Shown piece by piece: positions 52,436 through 61,315 of a stretch of DNA of 64,000 nt (position 1 is its first letter; each line of letters begins with the position of its first letter). Below the pieces are notes generated by a model. The model was given only the letters and a program-made list of their open reading frames with translations. It was not told where the DNA came from and did no database searches. The stretch is from Gemmatimonadota bacterium (GTDB lineage: Bacteria; Latescibacterota; UBA2968; GCA-2709665). The translations under genes were made by a program, and so were the position numbers. The stretch is from positions 90,975 through 154,974 of the forward strand of contig JAPPNU010000024.1 of the NCBI GenBank assembly GCA_028873695.1, written 5' to 3'.

Positions 52436-53059
52436 ATGAGCGTCCTTCAACGGGATCCCTTTGCCGGGATCCTGCTCGCGCTTCTGGCGAGCTATCTGGC
52501 CTACGACCATCTTCCCGAACGGATCCCGGTACACTGGAACGCGTTCGGACGGATCGACGCCGAGTTGAACAAACGCGTGGGTGTTTTTCTGCATCCCGGC
52601 GCGATGACCCTCGTCTATGTCTTCTTTCGACTGATCCCTTACGTCGACAGAAACCGCGTGCGTCAGTTGAAGGACATCGGCCTTTACGATCCATTCCGAA
52701 ACGGCGCTGTCCTCCTGTTCGGCTACAGCCATCTCCTGCTGTTGGGCATCGGCCTCGGGTGGATAGACCGCGGTACGAACCTTTTTGCCGGCCTGCTTTC
52801 ACTCGCCGCCGTCCTCGGGGGGAACCACCTCAGGAGCATACGCCCCGCGCGGTTCGATCGTCTCCTCCACAGGATCGGCGTCTCCAGCGCGCCGCCCGCT
52901 CCGGCTTACGCCTGCAACGTCGTGATCCTTTGTGGGGTGATCGGGCAGGCGGGCACAGCAACGGGCACGCTGCAACTGCCCTGGTTTCTTGTGCCGCTGG
53001 GCGTCGGATACATTCTCGTACGACGGCGCTTCCCCGCCGAGCGGACAACGGCGCCGTGA
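52436..53059 (+). CDS. DUF1648/SdpI-like membrane protein
   Basis: The 207-residue product from ATG 52436 has about five membrane segments. The DUF1648 signature L-P-E-R-I-P-V-H-W-N-A-F-G-R-I-D follows the first helix. Family members include SdpI, an immunity protein against a toxic peptide, but most have unknown roles. ATG at 52340 is an alternative. ATG at 52256 would give an Arg-rich extension, and the promoter upstream argues against it. No good ribosome-binding site is seen at 52436. The next gene overlaps its stop by four bases. Confidence 0.65.
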   Translation: MSVLQRDPFAGILLALLASYLAYDHLPERIPVHWNAFGRIDAELNKRVGVFLHPGAMTLVYVFFRLIPYVDRNRVRQLKDIGLYDPFRNGAVLLFGYSHLLLLGIGLGWIDRGTNLFAGLLSLAAVLGGNHLRSIRPARFDRLLHRIGVSSAPPAPAYACNVVILCGVIGQAGTATGTLQLPWFLVPLGVGYILVRRRFPAERTTAP

Positions 53060-53943
53060 ACGTGCTAAACGAACGCCTGACCCTTCAGGCCGGCAGCCTC
53101 GCACTGCTTACCGCCATCCTGTGGGGCGGCAACTCCATCGCCATCAAAATCGCCCTGGACGGCCTGCCTCCGCTTGCGCTGGCGGCCGCCCGTTTTCTGC
53201 TGGGCGGTCTGGCTGTAATCCCGTGGGCGTTTTTCTCCGGCGTCCCGCTCCTGCCCGGATCCGGCGAACGACGAGGTCTGTTTCAGCTGGTACTGCTTTT
53301 TGTCGCGCAGATCTACCTGCTCAATGCCGGCACGAACGTCACGACGGCCGGCCGGTCGACCGTCTTTATATCCACGTATCCGTTTTTTACAGCCGTCTTC
53401 GCTCACCTCTTCATGCCTGGAGACCGGCTGAGCGGCCTCAAGATTGCAGGAATGACCCTTTCTTTTGCGGGTGTCGTGCTCGTGTTCGTCGACAGTCTGG
53501 CCGGTGGACGATTGGACTATCTGCCGGGAGACGTGATGGTTCTGATGAGCGGCCTGCTGCTTGGAGCCCGGCAGGTCTACACCAAGAAACTCACCCAGTA
53601 CATTCATCCCGCTCGTCTTCTCCTATGGCAGGCTGCGCTCAGCCTGCCGATGTTCATTGTGCTGAGCGCTCTGCTGGAAGACCTGAATGCCACCGTTATC
53701 AGCCCGGGTATCGTCAGTGCGATCTTCTACCAGGGTCTGGTGGTTGCCGGGTTCTGTTTTCTGGTATCCGTAACGCTCCTTCGACGCTACAGAGCCAGTC
53801 GCCTCGGGGTGTTCGGTTTCGTTACGCCGGTTGTGGGCGTCCTGTTCAGCGACGTGCTGCTGGGAGAGGTTGTCTCGGCGACGCTTCTGATCAGCGTGCT
53901 GATGGTAGGGATCGGCGTTGCCATTGTCAATACGGAGACCTGA
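53056..53943 (+). CDS. EamA family (drug/metabolite) transporter
   Basis: The product starts with GTG at 53056, overlapping the previous TGA as GTGA (53056-53059). It has 295 residues and ten membrane helices in two EamA repeats (W-G-G-N-S-I-A-I-K in the first, S-A-I-F-Y-Q-G-L-V-V-A-G in the second). EamA proteins export amino acids, nucleotides or other small metabolites. Coupling to the SdpI-like gene suggests a joint function, but no substrate can be read. Confidence 0.8.
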   Translation: MNVLNERLTLQAGSLALLTAILWGGNSIAIKIALDGLPPLALAAARFLLGGLAVIPWAFFSGVPLLPGSGERRGLFQLVLLFVAQIYLLNAGTNVTTAGRSTVFISTYPFFTAVFAHLFMPGDRLSGLKIAGMTLSFAGVVLVFVDSLAGGRLDYLPGDVMVLMSGLLLGARQVYTKKLTQYIHPARLLLWQAALSLPMFIVLSALLEDLNATVISPGIVSAIFYQGLVVAGFCFLVSVTLLRRYRASRLGVFGFVTPVVGVLFSDVLLGEVVSATLLISVLMVGIGVAIVNTET

Positions 53944-54020
53944 AGCAGGTCAGGGGCAGAAATAATACCCGAACGTCCGCATTTCGCAATCCTGACCGCG
54001 CCCGATGGCTTTTTCGCCGC

Positions 54021-55364
54021 CTACGTCGCACCTACCATGACGAACGCCACGTCGGCGACGTTGGTTCCCGTCGGACCGGTCATCACCAGGTCGTCCAGCG
54101 GCTTGAAGAAGTGGTACGCGTCGTTGTTCTTCAACGACTCAATCGCGGAAAGCCCCGCTGATTCCGCGCGCGTGACCGTATCGGCATCCGCGATCGCCCC
54201 GGCCGCGTCCGTCGGGCCGTCGGTTCCATCCGTCCCGCCGCTGAACAGCACCGTCCCCTCCCATCCGGACAGATGCATCGCGCCCGCGAGCACCAGTTCC
54301 TGGTTGCGCCCTCCCTTGCCGTTACCTCGAACGGTAACGGTCGTCTCGCCGCCCGCAATCACGCACGCGGGAGCCGCCACGGGCGCCCCCGACGTGAGAA
54401 TCTCCTTACCGATAGCCGAATAGACGTGCGCCACCTCTCGAGCCTCACCCTCCAGGCGCGTAGACAGCACCAGCGTATTGTAACCGAGGCCCCTGGCCCG
54501 GCCGGCGGCGGCGGCCACCGCCAGGCCGTTACTGCCGACAATCACGTTGTGAGATCTCTCCAGCACGGCGTCACCGGGTTTCGGCGTTTCAGGTATCTCA
54601 CCAGCCAGGCCCGCTTCGAACCGCTTCCGCACCGCTTCCGGCAGCTGATCCGAAACTTCGTACTTATGGACTATCTCCACGCAGTTCTTGAACGTGGACG
54701 TATCGGGCACGGTCGGCCCCGACGCGATGACGTCCATCGGATCGCCGATGACGTCTGACAACATGAGAGACACGACCGTGGCCGGAAAAGCAGCGCGGGC
54801 GAGACCTCCCCCCTTTACACGGGACAGGTGTTTGCGGACCGCATTCAACTCCACGATATTGGCGCCGCACTCGAGAAGCAGCCGGGTCGTGTCCTGTTTC
54901 TCCTGCAGCGATATGCCCCCGGACGGCGCCGGCATCAGTGCCGACCCCCCGCCCGAAATCAGGCAGATCACCAGCGTTCGGTCGTCAGCCCCCTCAAGGG
55001 CGGCGAGGATTTCCCCCGTACCCCTGACACCGGCTTCATCGGGAACCGGATGGCCGCACTCGACGATGCGAACCCTGTCCAGAGGTTCCCCATGCCCGTA
55101 CTTGGTATTGATGACTCCGTCCGAAATCCGGTCACCCAGCTCCGCCTCCAGCGCCACACCCATCCGCGGCGACGCCTTTCCGGTACCCACCACGAGCACC
55201 CGCTCGAATGACTCCAGGTTGTAGTCCACGCCCCCGATCCGAAGCATCCGTCCATCCAGTTTCACGAAACGCTTCAGGCACTCCTGCGCGTCCACGGCAG
55301 CCACTGCCGATTCAAAGATCGACGCCGCGTCGGCGCGCATCCGGGCAACCGTGAAGGCCTTCAT
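54021..55364 (-). CDS. Glycerate kinase (GckA/MOFRL type, DUF4147)
   Basis: The 447-residue product has the DUF4147 kinase core: G-T-G-K-A-S-P-R-M-G, G-H-P-V-P-D-E-A-G, L-I-S-G-G-G-S-A-L-M and K-H-L-S-R-V-K-G-G. The MOFRL tail has V-R-G-N-G-K-G-G-R-N-Q-E-L and G-T-D-G-T-D-G-P-T-D-A-A-G-A. It would phosphorylate glycerate to 2-phosphoglycerate. This could take up the product of tartronate-semialdehyde reduction by the HIBADH-type gene at 17352 and so link uronate breakdown to central metabolism. The gene stands alone between an EamA and a GWxTD gene. The gene symbol is withheld because family membership does not prove the activity. Confidence 0.82.
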   Translation of the reverse strand: MKAFTVARMRADAASIFESAVAAVDAQECLKRFVKLDGRMLRIGGVDYNLESFERVLVVGTGKASPRMGVALEAELGDRISDGVINTKYGHGEPLDRVRIVECGHPVPDEAGVRGTGEILAALEGADDRTLVICLISGGGSALMPAPSGGISLQEKQDTTRLLLECGANIVELNAVRKHLSRVKGGGLARAAFPATVVSLMLSDVIGDPMDVIASGPTVPDTSTFKNCVEIVHKYEVSDQLPEAVRKRFEAGLAGEIPETPKPGDAVLERSHNVIVGSNGLAVAAAAGRARGLGYNTLVLSTRLEGEAREVAHVYSAIGKEILTSGAPVAAPACVIAGGETTVTVRGNGKGGRNQELVLAGAMHLSGWEGTVLFSGGTDGTDGPTDAAGAIADADTVTRAESAGLSAIESLKNNDAYHFFKPLDDLVMTGPTGTNVADVAFVMVGAT

Positions 55365-55431
55365 ACTGAATGCTCCATGAATCCGCAGACCGGGCTGTTA
55401 CGTGACTGCGGCTTGCAGACCGGGACGGCGG

Positions 55432-57753
55432 CTATTGTCGTATATCGAAATTGATGGCCGCCCTGCCCGTCTGCCCGCTGTTTTCGTCGGTTACCGTGAT
55501 CTTCAGCATCTGCCGGCCCGGTACGGTCGCTCCCATGTCGAGTTCGAGGTACGCCCGCTCATCCGGCCGGGTTCCGACATGTTCGTACTCGATGCTGATG
55601 ACGTTGCCTTCCTCGCGCTTCCCGATCAACCGCCCCAGCCCGCCCAATATCCTCGCGCCCACGTTTGTCCTTCGCAAGGACCGGATCTGGTAGGCAATGC
55701 GATATCGCGTCGCCCCGAACTCGTCTCGTGTAAGGTTATAGATTTCGTAATAGATGAACACCGGTTCGCCGGGCCGGTACGCCCGGGACGCCATCGGAAT
55801 GACTTCGATATCACCCTTCACGAAGCGTCCACGATCGGCCACGTCGATTCGCGCGCCCATTTCCACTTCGCTCAGTGAAAGCGGCCCCGCGGGATAAGCC
55901 TTTAAAATGCGATCTTCCCGGTAGATCTGAGTCCTGCCTGAATTACGGTCCATCACCTGCACGTCCACACGGTAGGCGCCCGGCGGCAACAGCACGCGAT
56001 CTATTTCCGGAACGAATACGCCGGCGGAAGTATCCACGGCGCCGGATGCCCGCAGGATCATCTCGGCGTCGGAACGATGTACGAGCATGTTGTCGCCGTC
56101 GTAGACCGCTACGCCCCTGACAAGGTTCGCGAGCCGCCCGAGGCGGCCATCGAGAAACGCAAGATCCCGGGTTGGAATCCCGTAATATACCTCCATCGCC
56201 GACTTGTTATCCTCACCCCGAAACGAGGCCGTATAGAAAAAGAAGTCAAGCGGTCCCGTCGCAAAGGTGGGCCTGTAGGCGGTCGGCTGCCGGGCCACCT
56301 GATTGAGCAGCACGGTCTTCGGGTTCATTCTCTGCCAGATTCTCGTGATCCGACCGGTACCCAGAGGCATTCTCGCGAACTCGTAGGGTCCGGGAAAATT
56401 CGGCTGCACGAATGTCATTTCGATTCCCGATCCTACGTTCACGTAAATCCAGTACTCCCATATTCCGCCAACAGGATAGACCGGCCGACCCAGAATGGAC
56501 GATTGGGCGACCTGTCCAAGGGATCGAACTTCGTCCTTCATCAGCTTTGCCGCCGCCGCCCCTGCCGCCGCAATCAGTCGATCCTTCACCGACAGCACCC
56601 CTGGGTCCGTCTCGAACCTGACGTCTCCGGACCGGCTGACGTGATCCGGTTCCCCGAAACGCACGTAAACTTCCCCGCGGTCGTCCCACGGAAACTTGTG
56701 ACTTCCATGATTCTCCCGCGCCACGGCTACGCGGCGGTAGTGTTCGACCAGCCGCTCATTTGCCGCAGATGCCGGCGCCGGGTCCTGCCAGGCCCAGAAT
56801 TCCGCAGCCGCAGCCTTCAGTTCGTCCAGTGACCGGCCGGTTGAATCAGTTGCGGTATTGGAAACCAGGCTCAAATCGTAGTATAGCCGCTGTTCCTCAG
56901 GCGCCAGGCTGTCGATATAGGCTTCGAACAGCGCCTGCGACCGATCGAAGTCCCGACGCCTCTGGTGAATATCCGCCAACTCCAGCACCGCCCGCCGCTG
57001 GTGCTCGTTCGGGTTCAGGACAACCGGTTTCAGTTCGGTAATCGCCTGGTCGGTTCGGCCCTGCATTTTGAGGACGATTCCAAGCCGCAACCGGGCCTCG
57101 TAGTGGTGTGGATTCACCGAAATCTGACTCTGGTAGGCCTCTTCGGCCTTCCCGTACTCGCCCTTCGCTTCTTCAATCGCGCCGATCCGGAACAGCGCGT
57201 CAGGGTGGCCGGAATCCATCTTGACCACCTTGCGGTAGGCCCCGAGCGTTTCGCTGCTGCCGAATCGCCGGTACGTCTCCGCCAGATTGTACTGCGCTTC
57301 GACGTAGGCTTTGTCCGCCCGCAGCGCGTTCCTGAACGCATCGATCGCCTGACGAAGCGCTTTCGGCCGGCGCCCGAAGACGAGGCCAAGGCCGTTGAAG
57401 GCAGGCGCAAACCGTTTCTTCCTCCGGAGCGCCTGCCGGAACATTGCTTCCGCGGCATCCAGGTCACCCCGTGCAAGATGGATGTGCCCGAGGCCCACGT
57501 AGGATGGCGCGTGTTTTTTGTAAGCGTCGATGGCCGACTGGAACAATTCGGCCGCTTGCCCGGACGCTCCCTCCGCCGCCTTTGCTACCGCCTGGCGGTA
57601 AAGCGCCTCGGCGCGGTCAAGGGCTTCGTTTTCCCCGGCATGCGCCTGCGTGAGGCCGGCGAGCGAAAACATCGCGCATAACGCGAGCGGCCATCCCAGT
57701 CTTCTCACCACCCGCCACCAGGGCGGGACGACACGGACGAAGGAGACCTGCAT
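55432..57753 (-). CDS. TPR and GWxTD domain-containing secreted protein
   Basis: From ATG at 57753 the product has 773 residues. A signal peptide (L-G-W-P-L-A-L-C-A-M-F-S-L-A-G-L, cleavage near A-H-A-G) is followed by six to eight TPR units (about 30-290) and the GWxTD domain (about 305-470). In the GWxTD domain, F-W-A-W-Q-D-P-A-P is seen and the central motif reads P-W-D-D-R-G-E-V-Y-V-R-F-G-E-P-D instead of G-W-x-T-D-R-G. The rest is beta-rich. GWxTD proteins are common in Acidobacteria, Gemmatimonadetes and Latescibacterota. Their role is unknown, perhaps envelope or export. The frame is open to 57873, but a promoter at 57892-57920 favours the shorter start. Another ATG lies at 57762. Confidence 0.75.
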   Translation of the reverse strand: MQVSFVRVVPPWWRVVRRLGWPLALCAMFSLAGLTQAHAGENEALDRAEALYRQAVAKAAEGASGQAAELFQSAIDAYKKHAPSYVGLGHIHLARGDLDAAEAMFRQALRRKKRFAPAFNGLGLVFGRRPKALRQAIDAFRNALRADKAYVEAQYNLAETYRRFGSSETLGAYRKVVKMDSGHPDALFRIGAIEEAKGEYGKAEEAYQSQISVNPHHYEARLRLGIVLKMQGRTDQAITELKPVVLNPNEHQRRAVLELADIHQRRRDFDRSQALFEAYIDSLAPEEQRLYYDLSLVSNTATDSTGRSLDELKAAAAEFWAWQDPAPASAANERLVEHYRRVAVARENHGSHKFPWDDRGEVYVRFGEPDHVSRSGDVRFETDPGVLSVKDRLIAAAGAAAAKLMKDEVRSLGQVAQSSILGRPVYPVGGIWEYWIYVNVGSGIEMTFVQPNFPGPYEFARMPLGTGRITRIWQRMNPKTVLLNQVARQPTAYRPTFATGPLDFFFYTASFRGEDNKSAMEVYYGIPTRDLAFLDGRLGRLANLVRGVAVYDGDNMLVHRSDAEMILRASGAVDTSAGVFVPEIDRVLLPPGAYRVDVQVMDRNSGRTQIYREDRILKAYPAGPLSLSEVEMGARIDVADRGRFVKGDIEVIPMASRAYRPGEPVFIYYEIYNLTRDEFGATRYRIAYQIRSLRRTNVGARILGGLGRLIGKREEGNVISIEYEHVGTRPDERAYLELDMGATVPGRQMLKITVTDENSGQTGRAAINFDIRQ

Positions 57754-57891
57754 GTATACCATGCCTGGAAGTTTTTCGCACATACGCAACGAAACCGAAC
57801 GCCGGGCTTGCCGGCCGATAATGCGGGTCCTCGTACGGTTTGTTTGTCGTGCCATACGGCCGGCGGCACACAATGCCGCCGCGCCGGGCTA

Positions 57892-57920
57892 ATGATACAA
57901 AAAACGCCTGAAAAACACAA
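57892..57920 (-). promoter_or_regulatory. candidate promoter of the GWxTD gene
   Basis: On the minus strand TTGTGT (complement of 57915-57920) and TATCAT (complement of 57892-57897, 5 of 6) are 17 bp apart. The 314-bp spacer 57754-58067 holds nothing else that I can recognise. Confidence 0.45.
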
Positions 57921-58067
57921 GTTCGGCACATCGCAGGATCACATTGGGTCGCCGTCTTCAATGCGTTCGTAGCGGCGCCGACAGCCCCTGATCCACCGCA
58001 ATGCGCGGAGGTCTGACCTGTCGATGCGCGCGATTCGCATCCATAGCGTCAACCCCCTCAGAGAGAG

Positions 58068-58997
58068 TTATTCCGGTACGCCGCGCCCCTTTCCTTCATG
58101 GATGCGAAGCCCGATCGTTTCCAGGTGCATCTCCAGGAACCTCATGAACGCCGCGGCCGCCCGTGAGAGGCGCCCCCCGTCGCGGCGCACCATACCCACC
58201 TGCCGCACCGGGAGCCCCGCCACTCGAATTGCTGTCAACCTGCCCGATCTCACCTCGTCACGAACCGATACTTCGGGTACGACCGCTATTCCGAGGCCGA
58301 TTTCAACGAATCGCTTGATCACTTCAATGCTGCCCAGTTCCATGATGACGCGCGGCTGAAGTCCCTCCGCCGCGAACGTCCGGTCCATCAGACCCCTGCT
58401 GGTACTGCCTCTTTCCAGCATCAGCATCGCGCAGTCGCCGAGCGAATGCAGATCGACCTCTTTCGCGGATGCCAGACGATGCGTCGCGCTGGATATGGCC
58501 ACGTCTTCTCTGATGAACAGCGGCCGTGTCCGCACCCTGGGTTCCGTTACCGGAAGTGTGGCCAGTCCGAAATCCACCGTCCCCTCCAGTACCAACCGCA
58601 CGACCTCCGGGGACATACGGTCGGTCAGGCGGATTTCGACTCCCGGGTGTGCCTGTCGGAAGGCTTTAACCGCAGGAGGCAGGACATAGGCGCAGTTCGT
58701 ATCGCTGGTTCCGATGCTCAATCGCCCCGTGCGCAACTGCCCGATGTCCGCCATGTCGTGACGGATCCGATCGGCCATCTCCAGGATGGCCTCGGCTCGC
58801 GCGAACAGAAGCCGACCCGCCTCGGTCAACAGAATCTGCTTGCCTCGCCGTTCGAACAGGTCTTCTCCGAGTTCGTCTTCAAGGGCCTTCACCTGAAGAC
58901 TCACCGCCGGCTGTGTCAGGAACAGTTTTTCTGCCGCACGCGTAAAGCTCTTCTCGCGCGCGGTCTCCACAAACCCTCTGAGCCGATCCAGGTCCAT
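58068..58997 (-). CDS. LysR family transcriptional regulator
   Basis: The 309-residue product has the LysR helix-turn-helix at residues 1-60 (R-A-A-E-K-L-F-L-T-Q-P-A-V-S-L-Q-V-K-A-L-E) and an effector-binding domain of normal length. LysR proteins usually control a nearby divergent gene or their own transcription and respond to a small molecule. The neighbour upstream (59123-59434) is on the same strand. The AT-rich spacer of 125 bp between them (58998-59122) could hold its binding site, though no clear box was found. The effector is unknown. Confidence 0.88.
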   Translation of the reverse strand: MDLDRLRGFVETAREKSFTRAAEKLFLTQPAVSLQVKALEDELGEDLFERRGKQILLTEAGRLLFARAEAILEMADRIRHDMADIGQLRTGRLSIGTSDTNCAYVLPPAVKAFRQAHPGVEIRLTDRMSPEVVRLVLEGTVDFGLATLPVTEPRVRTRPLFIREDVAISSATHRLASAKEVDLHSLGDCAMLMLERGSTSRGLMDRTFAAEGLQPRVIMELGSIEVIKRFVEIGLGIAVVPEVSVRDEVRSGRLTAIRVAGLPVRQVGMVRRDGGRLSRAAAAFMRFLEMHLETIGLRIHEGKGRGVPE

Positions 58998-59122
58998 CTG
59001 TCAATGCTCCACCGTGCCGCCGAGACGAATCGTTGAAAGCCGGCGTCTATTCCCTGCGACAGTGGGATTCTGCGGTGATACACTCCGTATTTCCATTAAA
59101 ATATAATATGACTTTGACAACA

Positions 59123-59434
59123 TTAATAAATTTTCTTTATCGCTTCACTGTCGCGGGCGCCGCGGATGGTTTCCAGCCACGTTGACTCGTAAATCACAAG
59201 CGCCCCGTGCCAGGCGTCCTGATCTCCCGCGCCACGCCGAAACGCCAATGCAAGACTGTCGACGGTCCGCTCGGCCGCGTCGATACCGGCAAGTCGCTCT
59301 GCATCCAATACAGGCAAGGCGTGGCCGTTGAGTTCGGTCTGTATGCGTTCCACAACCCGTCGAAAATCCTCGTTCAAGCTCGTAAACGCAGCCCCGTCGG
59401 TGAACCGGTCCTCTTGCACAACATGATCGGACAT
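59123..59434 (-). CDS. Small unknown protein
   Basis: The 103-residue product is predicted mostly helical, acidic, without signal peptide or membrane segment, and has no family I recognise. It is probably real: AGGAGGTC lies six bases before its ATG and a consensus promoter (TTGACA, 17 bp, TATATA) lies upstream. It precedes the LysR gene on the same strand and could be co-transcribed with it. No function is proposed. Confidence 0.6.
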   Translation of the reverse strand: MSDHVVQEDRFTDGAAFTSLNEDFRRVVERIQTELNGHALPVLDAERLAGIDAAERTVDSLALAFRRGAGDQDAWHGALVIYESTWLETIRGARDSEAIKKIY

Positions 59435-59496
59435 ATCGGACCTCCTGGGATGGCATCTGGAATTCCATTTCGTTCAGGCACGTCAATGTTATCCAT

Positions 59497-59525
59497 ATAT
59501 ACTACACAAATGTGCAGTTGTCAAG
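59497..59525 (-). promoter_or_regulatory. strong sigma70 promoter of the small unknown gene
   Basis: On the minus strand, TTGACA (complement of 59520-59525) and TATATA (complement of 59497-59502) have exactly 17 bp spacing. The predicted start is about 55 bases before the ATG at 59434. The 332-bp spacer 59435-59766 holds this and the divergent promoter at 59649. Confidence 0.7.
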
Positions 59526-59648
59526 GCAGGGCAAAACGCCTGACGGGAATTCACGAATACTCGATGCCGCGACGCAGTTGGCGAACAGCGGATTTCGCCT
59601 TCCCATTCGTCAGCTGGCGGAGAATTGGTCCTGCTCCCGTGAATTGAC

Positions 59649-59678
59649 TTTACACGGGCCAAGGCTCTCCCATATATT
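59649..59678 (+). promoter_or_regulatory. sigma70-like promoter of the binding-protein unit
   Basis: TTTACA (59649-59654) and TATATT (59673-59678) are 18 bp apart, each matching 5 of 6 consensus bases. The next ATG (59767) has GAGGAGG eight bases before it. Confidence 0.65.
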
Positions 59679-59766
59679 GGTTGTGTGTCGAAGTGCGTCC
59701 ATGGAGGCGAAGGCACTGAAATCCTTACGGCTTACGATGAATGCATTCCATTAGAGGAGGCCTAAG

Positions 59767-61287
59767 ATGTTCAGCTTGACTCGCGGTTGGCTCATTCTCC
59801 CGATCGCAGCGGGCATGGCATGGGGCTGCGGCGGTGAACGCCTGACCACCTCGTCCGATCCGCCGACGGAGGAATACGCCGGGAAGCCCTTGAGCAAACT
59901 GGCCGTCGATGGAAATGTGACATCGTCCGTCGCGATTGTCCGCCTCAGGCAGGACCAGTCCCCGGTAAACAGCGCCGTCGTTGCGTTCTCACGTTCGGTT
60001 TCGGGCAGGGGCGCCAGCTACGAGTGGGCCGGCACGACGGATGGACGCGGGCAGGCGCGGGTGGCGCTCGAGGGGACGCAGACGGGCGGATACTATCGCG
60101 CGCAGGCACGCAGGGAAGGGGTCCTGATTGGATCGTGGTCGAGCATCCCGATTAACGGCGGCTTTCAGGTCACCGTTGAACTGCCGGTAGGCGAAAAAGC
60201 GCGCGTCACGGGCGCAACCGTTCTGACACCAGGCGGTCTTCCCGCAGAAATCCCGATTGGCGTCGTTGCGCCATTGACGGTCAGGCAGACCCAATACGGC
60301 GCGGGCATTGAAAGCGGCCTGGCACTCGCACTCGATGAGATCAACGGCACAACGATGCTCGGGGGCGCGAGTATCGTGTTCAGGACAGAGGACTCCCGCG
60401 GCATGGCGCAGGGCGCAGTTGACGCGTTCAACAAGCTGATTTTTCACGATTACGTCCCCGTCATCCTGGGCCCGGCGCTCTCCACCGAAGCCAGGGAGGC
60501 GTTCCCGGTCGCACAGCGGAATCAGGTTGTCGCCTTCAGCACAACCTCTGCCGCGTCCGGCCTGAGCGCAATCGGTGACTTCATCTTCCGCGCGAGCCTG
60601 AGTGTCGACGTACTCATCCCCGGAGGCGTTTCACTCACCCGCGAGAAGCTGCGATTCGGGCGGGTCGCCCTGATGGTCGACTCGACGGACGTCTTTTCCC
60701 GAAGCAGCGACGACGCGCTGCAAAGCGCCCTCTCCGAGGAGGGCGTCGAGATTATGACGAGAGAGACGTTCGGAACAGACGATACATCCTTTGTCGCTCA
60801 GTTGGCAAGAATACGCGATCTGAACCCGCATGCGGTCTTCGTTTCCGCCCTGTCTCGACAACGCGTTCAGAGTCTGGTCCAGGGCCGGCGTGAGGGCATT
60901 CCCGGCAACATTCCATTTATCGTGCCGGGCCTGACCCAGGACGAAATACGGGATGCCGGCGATGCCGCCGAGGGTGCGATCGCCATTACCGGCTGGACGG
61001 CTGCGGCAACGACACCGGGGAATCAAGCCTTCGTTGAGAATTACAGATCGAAATTCGGCGGGGCACCGAATCGGTGGGCTGCTCAGTCGTACGCCGCGCT
61101 CTATGTTCTTTCAGAAGCGATCGCAAAGGCCGGGTCCACGGATCCCCCCGCCATTCGCGACGCAATGGCAGGCATTGCGAACCTGGACACCGTTCTGGGT
61201 CGATTCTCGTTCGACCGAAATGGAGACGCGGTTTACGACCCGATCGTTCTGGTTGTGAGAAATGGCAGGTTCGAGGTTTACGAGTGA
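59767..61287 (+). CDS. Branched-chain amino-acid-type ABC substrate-binding protein with extra N-terminal domain
   Basis: The 506-residue product has a signal sequence that ends in a weak lipobox M-A-W-G-C (Cys21). Residues about 45-150 form a small beta-domain of transthyretin/Ig type. The periplasmic binding protein (type 1, leucine/amide family) follows from about residue 160, with I-P-I-G-V-V-A-P-L-T and G-I-E-S-G-L-A-L-A-L-D-E-I-N. Typical family members have no such leading domain. No ABC permease or ATPase gene is nearby, so it may be an orphan receptor or sensor. The downstream gene is a TIM-barrel isomerase (29 bp gap). The ligand is unknown. Confidence 0.75.
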   Translation: MFSLTRGWLILPIAAGMAWGCGGERLTTSSDPPTEEYAGKPLSKLAVDGNVTSSVAIVRLRQDQSPVNSAVVAFSRSVSGRGASYEWAGTTDGRGQARVALEGTQTGGYYRAQARREGVLIGSWSSIPINGGFQVTVELPVGEKARVTGATVLTPGGLPAEIPIGVVAPLTVRQTQYGAGIESGLALALDEINGTTMLGGASIVFRTEDSRGMAQGAVDAFNKLIFHDYVPVILGPALSTEAREAFPVAQRNQVVAFSTTSAASGLSAIGDFIFRASLSVDVLIPGGVSLTREKLRFGRVALMVDSTDVFSRSSDDALQSALSEEGVEIMTRETFGTDDTSFVAQLARIRDLNPHAVFVSALSRQRVQSLVQGRREGIPGNIPFIVPGLTQDEIRDAGDAAEGAIAITGWTAAATTPGNQAFVENYRSKFGGAPNRWAAQSYAALYVLSEAIAKAGSTDPPAIRDAMAGIANLDTVLGRFSFDRNGDAVYDPIVLVVRNGRFEVYE

Positions 61288-61315
61288 GGTAAACGAACTA
61301 CGGGAGGTTAAGAAA

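Noticed and set aside
51973..53055. Long N-terminal extension of the EamA gene
   Set aside because: The extra residues overlap two other genes and a promoter. The GTG at 53056 overlaps the previous stop and starts just before the first membrane helix.
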